Below are positions 46,227 to 56,151 of a DNA stretch of 64,000 nucleotides, in pieces. Position 1 is the first letter of the stretch. Each line of letters opens with the position of its first letter. Below the pieces are notes generated by a model, which made no database searches, had not been told where the DNA came from, and saw nothing but the letters and a program-made list of their open reading frames with translations. The DNA lies in the NCBI GenBank assembly GCA_023935145.1, contig CM043700.1, positions 63,010,620-63,074,619 of the forward strand, read 5' to 3'. Origin of the DNA: Bretschneidera sinensis. Taxonomy: Eukaryota > Streptophyta > Magnoliopsida > Brassicales > Akaniaceae. The position numbers and the translations under genes were made by a program.

Positions 46227-47111
46227 TGTTGAAAATCACCTCAAGATGCCTAGGTGGTGATCTTCCAAACACCAAAGTCTAGAATGACTTGTAATGAACA
46301 GAAACAAACCAATCAAAGAACGATAACACAAGCAATTGTTATCGAGGTTCGGCAATGTGCCTACGTCCCCGTGAGCTCCTCCGAGCTCTCTGTACTAAAT
46401 CAATGGAGTTCTTACAATTACAGCAACACCTCTTCAAGAATCCTCTAGTTCTTGAAGAACAAAAGAAGAGAAAAGAAAGTGATAAAGACTAAGTGTTTCC
46501 CTGGAATTTTCCTCAAGAAAATTTCAATTACAAAGCCCTTGAATCCCCAATCTATACTACTCTCTCTAAACAATTAGCCACTCTTGAATGAGATCTATTC
46601 TAGTGCCTCTCTTGTGTTTTGTGTCTTTGCACTCTCACACTTGCACTTGAATTCTCTTGTATGGTGATCTTATATCTTGTTATATTCTTCTTTTTATGAT
46701 TGAAGCTAGATGACCCTTTATATAGTGCACCAACTTCTTCATCCAATCTTTGAGATCAATCTCAACTCTTAGATCTCAAGAACCAAAGACTCAAGGTTCT
46801 CTAAGAGTCTAAGTGAACCTAGGTGTTTTAACCATGTTTCATGTTTCATGCACTATCTCAAAGTGCCCAAAATGAAGCTTCAAGTGTGCCTGGCACCACG
46901 GCCCAGAACAGGACAGGCCGTGGCGCACACAGGGCCAGAACTCCTTCATTCTTCATCCTTTCTGGGCGCCGCAGCTTGGGGAGGCTCGGCCGCGGCGTGG
47001 CCTGGAGAGCTGACCACTTGGACTTGCTGCTGGCCGCGGCGCACACCTCCAAGCCTGATGCTGTTGAACCTCCATTCTTCCAACCGTTTAATCCTTGGAA
47101 AAATACCAGCA
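46227..47111 (-). mobile_element. 5' LTR of the Tork-type element
   Basis: 885 bp matching 40050-40949, with the CGCGGC cluster at 46890-47050 and a minus-strand TATA box (about 46718). It is followed by GTATT and then TAG, the BRCA2 splice acceptor. Confidence 0.9.
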
Positions 47112-47118
47112 GTATTTA

Positions 47119-47952
47119 GTCAGAGCTTTTGTCAGTCCAAGTGAGAAGGATCAAATCAGATAATGCATTACTGATGAATCTGGATTTAATAGCATTGGAG
47201 CTGAAGCTTTTTGGAAAATGTTGGCTCATTGTGGAACTTCCATGGAATATGCTTCTAAAGAGTTATTTCTTCATCCTTGGTCTCTTTTTTATTACTGTTC
47301 TTTTTTGAAAAAGCAAAAAAAAAAAAAAAAAAAACATATGGAAGGAAGATTCTTGGTCAGCAGAAGTGCTATCTTGATCTAAGCGGAGTTTGCTGTGAAG
47401 AATTATTGTGTTGTATTTATGGCTGAAATTTTGTAATATAATTGCTTGTGCCATATATAAAATTTCAGCTTTGTTGAAAGGTTCATGAGTATTTAGTGAT
47501 ATATTTATTGGGACCTTTTTTAATCCATTAATTTTCATTCTGTATTTAGGTGGGTTACAAATCACTACAAGTGGATAGTCTGGAAACTTGCATGTTATGA
47601 GAGATGCAATCCGAATAAATCTTCAGGAAATTTTTTTACAATCTCCAATGTACTCGAGGAACTAAAATACAGGTATCTGAATTTTATAAAAGTAATATGC
47701 TTATGTTTGGTTTTATATGGACTCTGTTATAACAATTTATGATCCGTATCATAGATATGAAAGTGAAGTAAATCATGGTCACCATTCTGCAATTAAGAGG
47801 ATTTTGGATGGGGATGTTCTGGCTTCTTTAATCTTGGTCCTCTGCATTTCAGCAATCCGCCCAAATTGTGAACGAAAGATTGATACTCATTCCATGGCAA
47901 CAAATGGGCTTGATAATAATGATAATGCAAAAGTAGAACTAACTGATGGGTG
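47119..47952 (+). pseudogene. BRCA2: BRCA2 exons of the helical region and start of OB1
   Basis: Three exons: 47119-47261 (DESGFNSIGAEAFWKMLAHC, MEYASKE), 47550-47672 (HYKWIVWKLACYERC, NFFTISNVLEELKY) and 47755-47952 (YESEVNHGHHSAIKRILDGD, LCISAIRPN, NAKVELTDGW). Phases join cleanly across GT-AG introns. The first exon begins at the ATTTAG acceptor rebuilt by the copia target duplication and has a TAA at about 47158. The exon set matches the BRCA2 helical domain and first OB fold. Confidence 0.9.
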
Positions 47953-48025
47953 GTAAGAAAATAATAAGTTTACTGCGTAAACTACATTCAAATCTTTGGC
48001 ATTTTAAAATATCTTTGGTTTACAG

Positions 48026-48838
48026 GTATTCAAGGGATGCTCTTTTGGACATGTTGCTGTCAAAGCAGCTTGCTGCTGGAAAATTGTTTTGTGGGACAGA
48101 AACTTCGGGTAAACGCTTATCTTTTGTGATTCCCATTTTTCACACTGATTTGAGCATTTTGGATAGAGTTCACCCTTGCTTACAGTTTTTTTTAAGCACT
48201 TGCTTACAGTTTACTTCATTTGAAGATGTGGGGAGCAGGATTATGTGGCTGGGTTGGGCCAATTTCATCCCCTGAGGTTTTTGCAGACTTTAGATTTTAG
48301 TTGACCCTTTTGGAATATTTCACTTTCTGTCAATTGGTTATTTTCTCTTCTTTTTTTCCCTCTGAAATTTTAGGCATCAAAGACTGTCAGTTTACTGTTG
48401 AACATAATTGGGACATATAGAGCTCGTTGGACTGATTGACTTGGATTTTGTAAGCGCTGTTTTGAATATTTACCCTTATCCTGTCCAGTTTCACAAAACT
48501 GTAGTATATCTGCACTTTCATCTCCTTGCCTCCTTATGCACGACTTTTCAATCAATTTCTACAGTTGAAGGTGTTGGTGCTCCTTTGGCTTTTAGGTGTA
48601 TCAAGAGTAATGGGGTCCGATTCCTAGTACTTTAGTTGGAGTCACCTTACCCTATTCTTTACAAGGAGAGGTAACTAAAAACTGCTTCTGTTTTACAGTG
48701 TAACTTGAAATACGTAACATGCCCAGTTTAGTAAAAATTCTGTTTCTCCCATCCAGGTTAAATAGTGGGAAATCTATTGTTAGATCAGAGTGGATGGAGA
48801 CCAAAATGATGCTACTGTACAACCAGAGGCGACTTAGC
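48026..48838 (+). pseudogene. BRCA2: BRCA2 exons of the first OB fold
   Basis: Pieces at 48026-48109 (YSRDALLDMLLSKQLAAGKL), 48226-48276 (WGAGLCGWVGPISSPE), 48374-48449 (ASKTVSLLLNIIGTYRARW, then TGA), 48565-48670 (GVGAPLAFRCIKSN) and 48757-48838 (LNSGKSIVRSEWMETKMM) follow plant BRCA2 order. One extra T in a run near 48088 shifts FVGQKLR to FCGTETS. A one-base loss in the 48565 exon breaks GGPIP. The last exon is followed by GC instead of GT. Confidence 0.88.
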
Positions 48839-49506
48839 TAAGTTTGATGATTTTAAATATTTTCCCTATCTGCTGACTCTATCCTTTTCATTTGTTTTTA
48901 ATGCTTTTTAAGTTTTCATATCTTGTTGCACGTGAGTTGATTGTAGAAGATTTCATATATATTTCCATGCAATGTCTCATGACAACATATTTCATATTCT
49001 AGATCATCTGTAGTTTATGTCATGCCACCTCTCAATAAATTAAGGAAAATTGACACAGAAATTCTTTATAATGAAAGGCATGGCATATGAATTACTCCCA
49101 CCTGATTTTGTTTTATATCTATGTTATGTTAACTGGTTAAAACATATATAAAGCCAAATTAGCACGAGCATACCTGGGAGTGTCTGTTTCAGTTGTTGAG
49201 ACAGATGATTGGCAAGTCTAGATGTATAGAATAAAATTTACAAGTAGAATGTAGAAGAAGGAATTTTCCACTCTTTTGACTCTAGAAAGTTACCAGCTCA
49301 ATGAATAATGATATTTTTGGTTGCAAAGAGGACCATGGGCAAGCTCTAAAAGATATCCAACTGACCGTAGCCGGAAATTTAAAATTTTAGCATTCTCTTT
49401 TTGAAAGAATTTTGAAATTAGGTTGTGAACTGCTCTGTAGTTTGTGCAAGTTCTAATTCACCTACAAACATAAATTTCTTGAATCAAATTCTTCTCTGAG
49501 TATCAG
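48839..49506 (+). other. BRCA2 intron
   Basis: AT-rich, no coding traces, ends TATCAG. No repeat or inserted element recognised. Confidence 0.7.
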
Positions 49507-49752
49507 TGACGGGTCAATGGTTATGCATAACCATAATGACAGTGATAATGAAGAAGATGCTAAGATTTTAAAAATTCTTGTAACAGTTGCTGAACCAGAA
49601 GTTTTAATGGCAGAAATGAGTCCAGAGAAACTGACTGAGAAGTCACCCCTTTTATGAGATTGAGGGTGGTTGGATTAACTACTGTAAAATATCAAGGAAA
49701 GAGTAGGCCAACAGAAGGCATAATAACAATCTAGAACCAAACGGAGAAACAA
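49507..49752 (+). pseudogene. BRCA2: BRCA2 exon after OB1, with internal deletion
   Basis: SDNEEDAKILKILVTVAEPE and VLMAEMSPEKLT are directly joined to VTPFMRLRVVGLTTVKYQGK and SRPTEGIITI. The helical stretch normally between these is deleted. A TAG replaces the Trp codon in the IW.PTEKQ motif at about 49733. This is the last BRCA2 similarity in the window. Confidence 0.88.
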
Positions 49753-49982
49753 GTATATCCAAGTGTCTTGTTCTGCTTTAATCACTCTTATCTGTGCTGT
49801 TTGTTCGTCTCTCTCTCTCTCTCTCTCTCCGTCTGTGTGTGTGTGTATGCAAGTTTACACGCACAGAAGCACAAGTGTTTGTGAACACAGAATGGCCTGT
49901 GGTGTGTATGCTCATTCGGGTAGTTATAAGCCCTATGTTATCCTTTTCTCATTACATTTTTCTTTTTCAAATTTTGTGGGCC
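49753..49982. repeat. BRCA2 intron with TC and TG microsatellites
   Basis: A (TC)n run at about 49808-49830 is followed by a (TG)n run at 49834-49847. Otherwise there is plain AT-rich sequence up to the Tat LTR. Confidence 0.75.
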
Positions 49983-50483
49983 TATTACTACCAAAAATGT
50001 GTTGCTGAGCTGGAGGCTGGGCCTCGAGGGAATCTGCATAGGGAAGAGAAGGAAAACTAGGGGGTCACCGGAGGGGATGCCTCCGAAGATGCTTTGATGC
50101 TTTTGTTAGTATGCAATAGGAAGTATGGGAATGACGGTGTTCCCTTTTTTAGGTGAAGAAGAGGCTCTCTTTTGGAATACGCACCTGAGTCTTTTTATAG
50201 GGTTTTTGGGGGTGAGGCGGCCCTTTCACCTAGGGTGATGATGACGTGGAGGTCCAGTTGTGTGGGAAATGGTGTCCTTGAGGCCCAACTGTATTGTCCT
50301 GTGCTGTTCAGGCGTCACCTTACTGTCTTGGTCAGGGGTTGTCCACGTGGAGGTCCAGTTGTGTAGGTAGTGGTGTCCTAGAGGCCCAGTTGTATTGTCC
50401 TGTGTTGTCCGCGTGTCACTTTGCTGTCTTGGTTAGGGGTTGTCCACGTGTCATGTCTTCATTGGGTGTGTGTTTTTTGTGCA
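49983..50483 (-). mobile_element. 3' LTR of Tat-type element 2
   Basis: About 501 bp. It shares GCTGAGCTGGAGG and GGTCACCGGAG blocks with the first Tat LTR. Minus-strand TATA at about 50192 (CTTTTTATAGGG on plus). A duplicated GTGGAGGTCCAGTTGTGT block (50247, 50346) and CCACGTG words lie upstream of it (minus sense). Confidence 0.78.
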
Positions 50484-50584
50484 GTATCAGAGGCCCCCCA
50501 CTTCCTTAAGTACATTTATGTGCTCAAGGAAGTTTTGTAGGGTTTGGTCTCTAGAAAAAGGGGAAATCAACTTTACCAAGCCCT

Positions 50585-51905
50585 GGTGATGCTGAGCCGA
50601 GCATATGTGGAGCATTCCTTACGCTCAGCCTTGGAGGCAAGGAGCCGAGTATGTGTGGAGCAATCCATTTGCTCGACCTTGGAGACATTGACCCGAGCAT
50701 GTGTGGAGCAATCCATATGCTCGGCCTTAGAGAACATTGAGCCGAGCAAGTGTGGAGCAATCCATATGCTCAGCCTTGGAGAAGATTGAGCTGAGCACGT
50801 GTGGAGCAATCCATATGCTCGGCCTTGGAGCAATTGGGCCGAGTGTGTGGGGAGCAATCCATACGCTCGGCCTTGGAGAACATTGAGCCGAGCGTGTGTG
50901 GAGCAATCCATACGCTCGGCCTTGGAGAATATTGAGCCGAGCAAGTGTGGAACAATCCATATGCTCGACCTTAGAGCAATTGGGCCGAGCGTGTGTGGAG
51001 CAACCATACGCTCGGCCTTCGAGAACATTGAGCCGAGTATGTGTGGAGCAATCCATATGCTCGACCTTGGAGAACATTAAGCCGAGCAAGTGTGGAGCAA
51101 TCTATATGCTCGGCCTTGGAGAACATTGAGCCGAGCATGTGTGCAGCAATCAATATGCTCGGCCTTGGAGCAATTGGGCCGAGTGTGTGTGGAGCAATCC
51201 ATACACTCGACCTTAGAGAACATTGAGCCGAGCGTGTGTGGAGCAATCCATACGCTCAACCTTAGAGAACATTGAGCCGAGCATGTGTAGAGCAATCCAT
51301 ACGCTCGGTCTTGGAGAACATTGAGTCGAGCATGTGTGGAACAATCCATATGCTTAGCCTTGGAGCAATTGGGTTGAGCGTGTGTGGAGTAATCTATACG
51401 CTCGACCTTGGAGAACATTGAGCCGAGCAAGTGTGGAGCAATCCATATGCTCGAGCTTAGAGAACATTGAGCCGAGCATGTGTCAAGCAATCCATATGCT
51501 AGGCCTTAGAGCAATTGGCCGAGCGTGTGTGGAGCAATCTATACGCTCGGCCTTGGAGAATATTGAGCCGAGCATGTGTGGAGCAATCCATATGCTCGGC
51601 CTTGGAGCAATTGGGCCGAGTGTGTGTGGAGCAGTCCATACGCTCGGCCTTGGAGAACATTGAGTCGAGCAAGTGTGGAGCAATCCATATGCTCGACCTT
51701 GGAGAACATGGAGCCAAGAAAGTGTGGAGCAATCCATATGCTCGGCATTGGAGAACATTGAGCTGAGCATGTGTGGAGCAATCTATATTCTCGACCTTGG
51801 AGCAATTGGGCCGAGCGTGTGTGGAGCAATCTATACACTCAGCCTTGAAGACATTGAGCCGAGCATGTATGGAGCAATCTATATGCTCGGTCTTGGAAGA
51901 TTTTG
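50585..51905. repeat. Tandem array of 27 hairpin-forming 48/49-bp units
   Basis: Each unit has arms GCCGAGCGT / ACGCTCGGC (or GAGCAT / ATGCTC), an inner TGGA-GCAA-TCCA hairpin, and a linker CTTGGAGAACATTGA (49-bp type) or CTTGGAGCAATTGG (48-bp type). The 48-bp type recurs every 2-4 units. It lies between polypurine tract and antisense gene, in the 3' untranslated region of the Tat element, where satellite-like arrays are known in Ogre/Tat elements. Confidence 0.93.
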
Positions 51906-52633
51906 AGTTTCAGGGAGACTTTTGGGCTTCTTTTCTCTTAGGCCCATGTAGGGCTTCTTGGGCTTCTGGGAGGCCTTGGACATTTTGCGGGCTTTGGGCT
52001 CTCTTCAGGCTCAATTTCCTTGGGTATCATTTCATTTAATGGACCTTTTTGACATATGGCTTGTGTTAGTGTTTATTAAATGTTCGCAGCCCTTTTTGCA
52101 AATGTGGCGGCTCTCGTTGATGATTGAGTCCCTTGGGGAATGAAACGGTGCCCTTGGGAACTGAAACAGCGCCTAGGGGGACGAAACTGCCCCTAGGTTT
52201 AATCACGTGCCGTTTGGTTTGTGGTGGTTGTCTCTTTGGAGTGGGTGAAAGTAGTCTCATACTTTTGAAACGTCATTCTTTCATCTGTTTTTTCTTTAAG
52301 TGCCCTCGTTTATTATGCTTCCTTCTCCTATATAAGGATGGCTTACTTCAATTCTTTCTCACTTCAATTTTCAGAGAGAAGTTTTTTTAGTAGAGCGAAA
52401 TTTCTTGAGAGAATTCGGCTTCGTCTAAAACGTCTTCTAAGAGTTTTTGTCCTCGTCCTTGGAGTTTTATTAGCACTTGGTGCCTTGACACTTCCTGGTG
52501 GGCGATTTGGCGGACGTCTTAGCTCGGTCATTTGGTGTTAGTGCTCGGAAGCGTGGTGTTGAAGAGTCGTTGAAGAGGGATTTCGAAAAGTTCGGCCGAA
52601 GAGGGAGTTTGAGTCCGAATCACTTGGACTTTA
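51906..52633 (+). promoter_or_regulatory. Putative promoter of the antisense gene
   Basis: A TATA box TCCTATATAAGG (52327-52338) is preceded at 52131-52200 by three imperfect copies of a TGCCCTTGGGAACTGAAAC-type word. About 320 bases of leader lead to the first start codons. Activity is inferred from layout. Confidence 0.45.
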
Positions 52634-54479
52634 ATGAGTCTCCCTTATTTTATTTTAAGCATGTCTTTGTTTGATAGTTATCGAGATTGGCCCAGTAGCG
52701 TTAGTAGTAGTAGTAGGAGTAGTGGTAGTTCTGAGGAAACGGGGTCGGTCACGTCCTCCTCCAAGAACGAGACCCCAAAAAGGGCCGTAGTTAGGGAGGG
52801 GGCATTGGCCATGGTACCTTACGTCCCCGTTGTGGAGGAGTATGAAGAGGACTCTTCCTCTGAGGATAAGGCAGACTGGGCCCTTCCTGATCTTAAAGAG
52901 GCCTCGGCCGTGGAGGAAAGGGAAGAATGGGAGTTCGCGGCGAACACGGTCCTTAGCCAACTCAGAGAAGAAGATCTAGAAGTGATTCGGAAGTCATACC
53001 GCATCCTGTGCGAGTATGCCCTCCGACTAGCCGGGGTAAGAGAAAGGGCTTGCGATGTCCTTCCGAGCCGCGCACCCTATGAACTGTGTGTGTACGAACA
53101 CCACATAAGAGCCAGGCTACATTTCCCCTTCACCCATTTTTTTTGTACCGTACTCCAGTACTTTGATATTGCACTATGTTAAGTAGTGCCGATCTCAGTA
53201 TAGCTGATAATGGCCTTTATCAGCGTCTGCTCGAAAGTGGGCTGGCTGATGAATAAGGACATGTTAAAGGCCCACTTCCAAATTAGCAGACACAACCAGG
53301 CGGGATGGGTAGTGGTTAGTACCCGGGCTAGAAAAAGATTGCTGAAGAAGACTCCGTCCTCGATCAAGAGATGGAAGAAGTCCTTTTTCTTCGTCTGGGC
53401 TGCTGAAGACTTCGGCGTTCCACTCTCGTGGAACCTGGATCGGGTGGGGAAGTGCAAGAAGCCTAGCCTTCTCCCACACGAGCAAGAGACGGTGGATGCT
53501 ATGGTGGTCGCACCGTTGGACGTGGAGGTCCTCTACGACAACGAGGAACTGGCGAGGCGCGACATTTGCCCCCCATGCCCCGCGCCCTCCAGTGGTAACC
53601 CCGCGCCTTGCTTCTTAGACTTGTGAATTTTTCTATTTCAGTTTTTGCCTTTTGCTATAGATTTCGTACTTATGCATTCTCTTCTGTTTTGTGTTGGGCA
53701 GAGTTGGAGGCTACAGTGAGGGCCACGGAGCAAGCGAGGAGACTCGCCTTAGAGAGGAGGAGGGCTGCCGTAGTCGAGAAGCAGCCAGCCTCAGGGTCGG
53801 GGGCCAGGAAAAGGCCTCGATGCCCTTTCTCTACCCCAATCGACCTGGAAAGTCCCCCGCGTTGCTCCCTTGAGTCGGAGACTACCCCGGTCACTTCTGT
53901 AGCCCCAATGGCTTCTGCTGCCCCGGTGCCATCTGCTGCTCCTAGCCTTTCTCGGGGTGCCGCTTCTGGGGAGGCGGTCTTCAGGCCTAACTGGGCCCTG
54001 GAGGTTGATGATTCCGTCTTTGGGCACCCTTGGGTGGCACGAGAGCACTTAATCATGGGGATCTCTCCCCGTGATATGTTGGAGCTATCGAGGAGGCTAG
54101 TCGAGGCCCTTTACTCTGCTGCTGAGGCCCTCGGGTCTCAAGTATGAGATTTTTTCCTTAAGTTTTGATTCCCTTTCCTTTCTTAAGTTTTTAATAAATT
54201 GACTAACCGTTCTTTGTTGGGTTGCAGTCAAGTGTTCTCCTGGGTGTCATATCTTGCCGGTGGTTGGACACAGCCGAGGTGCTGGGCTGAGCTCAGCGCA
54301 AGCTGGACGATAGCACTGAGCTCGTCCAGTAGTTGCAGGCATTGCTGGATGGGGCCAACTTGGCCAGGATGGAGGCTGCTCGAGCGAAAGACGCTGCCCT
54401 TCAGGCCAGGGTCGAGGCCGACCGACAGAAAGATGACTTTGAAGAAAAAAAGGCATTTTTTTCGCGTATTTTGACATGA
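52634..54479 (+). pseudogene. Three-exon extra gene antisense to the Tat element
   Basis: Exon 1 (52634 or internal ATG 52661 to about 53594-53622) has an acidic/Ser-rich start, then SQLREEDLEVIRKSYRI, PSRAPYELCVYEHHIRARLH, FPFTHFFCTVLQYF, AFISVCSKVGW, QAGWVVVSTRARKRLL and FFFVWAAEDFGVPLSWN. Exon 2 (53702-54141) is low complexity with TVRATEQARRLALERRRAA, then FGHPWVAREHLIMGISP. Exon 3 (54228-54479) ends in a coiled coil (AKDAALQARVEADRQKDDF). This resembles the putative gypsy-type transposon family seen in many plant genomes. Two in-frame stops (53180, 53201) and one or two in exon 3 break it. GC content is much higher than the surroundings. Confidence 0.7.
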
Positions 54480-54665
54480 ATCAGCTCAAGGCCGCTATCC
54501 TCCCAGTGAGTCGCTGGACCTCCCTCACGGTCCGAGGTGGTTTCATGCTGAGGACTGCCTCTATCTTTTTGGGGTTCGCCTCTATGCCCCTTTAGGTCAC
54601 CATGAAGCCGAGGAACTTTCCTCCGGTGACCCAAAAGCGCATTTAAAAGGGTTCAGCTTCATTTG
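54480..54665 (-). pseudogene. RT/connection fragment of Tat-type element 2
   Basis: The minus strand reads NPFKCAFG, GGKFLGFMVT, RGIEANPKKIEAVLSMKPPR and TVREVQRLTGRIAAL with a stop and a shift. This is the end of Tat-type RT and the start of the connection domain. It shows that pol is antisense to the neighbouring three-exon gene. Confidence 0.82.
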
Positions 54666-54673
54666 GTAGCGTC

Positions 54674-56151
54674 TGATTATGCCCAAAGTATAATGCGGTA
54701 GTCGTAGCACAGCTGTGGGGTATCAATTCCACAGAGAAAAGCGATCTACAAAGGAAAAGTGAAAACCTTAACACGAACGATAACAATCAAGTGAGATGAT
54801 ATGAATAATGAAGTAATTGTGTAAATATATTGAATATATATGATAAAGAAACAACAAGGTCCCGGGAATCCTCCCTAGGTTTGTTGCCTTATTCCAATCT
54901 TGATTCAATTGTTTTATCTCGATTGCAAGTTTCACGTCTCAAACAAGCAATCGGCAAATATTCAACTAAAGCACAAATAAATCCTAATGTAATTAATATG
55001 AATTACTCTTACTTTTGATTTAAGCACACATGACCTATCCTATAGGTTTATCAAGAAACGACAATATATCTTAAAGACAATATCGCATGAATGGACAAAC
55101 CTAAAAGATAAATCTACCTGACTCAATCACATCCAATAATCTTGACATAAGAAGAGCGTGACTAGACTTATATCAAAGATAATGATACAATCACCAGATT
55201 AAGAGAAAATCCTTTAATTAGATAAAAGAGTAACACACAACAATGTTTTGACAATAAATCTCAACTACAACTGAATCAATAAAGGAAAATAAGAACAACT
55301 ATACCTAGGGATTCATCCCTTCGCCTTGCTTGGAGATTAGTTCGCCATGAAGTTCATGGTTGAACACTTTGATGGAAGAGAGTATGGTAGCCTTCTTGAG
55401 TTTTTCAAACTTCAAAAGATGTCCTCTCTTAAACTCTAAGTGATCTATTTATAATACAAAAGTTCCAAGGGTGTTTTAGGGTTTAAACAATCATTAAAGT
55501 CCTAATTAGGTCATAACTCGAAGAAAGGGATCGTGTAGGCACCGCGGCTCTCACTTTCTTGCGCCGTAGCCCTGCCTGATTTTTGGCTGAAGGACCTTCT
55601 GGGCACCATGGCCCTGCCTAGTCTAGGTCGCGGCTCTGGCTGATGGTCTTCTTGGCTTTTTTAGTAGCTTCTGGAGGTCGCAGCCCTCACTAGTCCAGGC
55701 TGCGGCTCTCATTGGAAAGTACCAGTCGACTAGGTCCTAAGCACCAGTTGACCGGGAACTTTCTATCCTAGGTACCAGTCAACTGGGAACCTTCTGTCCC
55801 ATATCCCAGTCGACTGGTATGTGGAGCTAGTCAACTTGGTTGTCTTTCAACCCAGTTTTTCATGTTTTAAAACTGTTTTTGATTTAGAAGCATGTGTATG
55901 GTTAGTTTTGTCAAAGTCTTTTGTAAAATGAGCCACAAATCAAGCTATTTAATTGAACATGAGAGATTTACGATTGTTTTAATTACCTTAATGCCTATTC
56001 TAGATCTTCTATCTTGTCTTGGTGTCTGAATCAAGTTGAGTTCTTGCATCTTTGTTTCTATGCTGAATGTTTTTGCCGCTTAAACAAGGTAAAACTGTTA
56101 GTGCAATTAGCATAGAGTTTTGTTATTATTAAAATTAAATATGAGTCAACA
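54674..56151 (-). mobile_element. 3' LTR of SIRE-type element 2
   Basis: TGATTATGCC...GAGTCAACA, about 1478 bp, next to the complement of a polypurine tract (TTCTCCCCCTTTTTG, 56152). Its right third resembles the LTR start of SIRE-type element 1. It has two motif clusters: CCAGTCGACTGG-type (55725-55845) and GCGGCTC/CGCGGC-type (55540-55710), both upstream (minus sense) of a TATA at about 55452. I treat it as one LTR because of the TG...CA ends, but a junction of two elements near 55720 is possible. Confidence 0.65.

Larger units (their letters stand above)
40050..47111 (-). mobile_element. Tork-type Ty1/copia element, TSD GTATT
   Basis: LTRs at 40050-40949 and 46227-47111 (TGTTGGAAATC / TGTTGAAAATC to CCAACA / CCAGCA) are flanked by GTATT (40045-40049, 47112-47116). 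The minus-strand primer site TGGTATCAGAGCTTTGG (46208-46225) and a purine tract next to the left LTR give the orientation. gag, protease, integrase, RT and RNase H follow from right to left. The protease phrase DSGCTYYMCPHRDW is typical of Tork/Tnt1-like elements. A solo LTR of the same family is inserted upside down in its leader. Palm residues are mutated and frames broken. Confidence 0.93.
14250..49752 (+). pseudogene. BRCA2: BRCA2 pseudogene, exons separated by nested retroelements
   Basis: Spliced pieces along the plus strand match plant BRCA2 in order: start MSTWQ, BRC repeats, the QVPRIYFKEYFG exon, the helical region (ASKE / HYKWIVWKLACYERC), OB1 (VNHGHHSAIKRIL, VELTDGW, KLRxWGAGLCGW, NGTYRARW) and the segment VTPFMRLRVVGLT. 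BRCA2 loads RAD51 onto resected DNA in homologous recombination; the BRC motifs bind RAD51 and the helical-OB region binds DNA and DSS1. Introns are kept, so this is not a processed copy. It has in-frame stops in exons 1, 2 and 3, frameshifts, an internal deletion and about 30 kb of insertions. The later OB folds and C-terminus are not in the window. Whether it is a decayed duplicate or the only copy cannot be told from here. Confidence 0.88.
49983..54673 (-). mobile_element. Tat/Ogre-type Ty3/gypsy element 2, 3' part
   Basis: Read on the minus strand: pol fragment (54665-54480), a region with a gene on the other strand, a tandem repeat array, polypurine tract (complement of 50484-50505, AAGTGGGGGGCCTCTGATAC) and 3' LTR (50483-49983). 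The 5' side is cut at 54673 by the second SIRE-type LTR. The LTR aligns with that of Tat-type element 1. Confidence 0.82.

Noticed and set aside
47315..47334. A-tract near 47316 as a retrogene poly(A) tail
   Set aside because: It lies inside a BRCA2 intron between two properly phased exons, so it is only a homopolymer run.
49807..49847. TC/TG microsatellite as a regulatory element
   Set aside because: It lies in an intron remnant; there is nothing beyond simple repeats to support a function.
50585..51905. CRISPR-like look of regularly spaced repeats
   Set aside because: Whole units repeat with no unique spacers, the context is a plant retroelement, and no cas genes are present. It is a tandem satellite-like array.
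50544..51906. Many overlapping open frames of 60-150 codons on both strands
   Set aside because: They arise from the tandem array itself. The 48/49-bp period rotates the frame and both strands are equally open.
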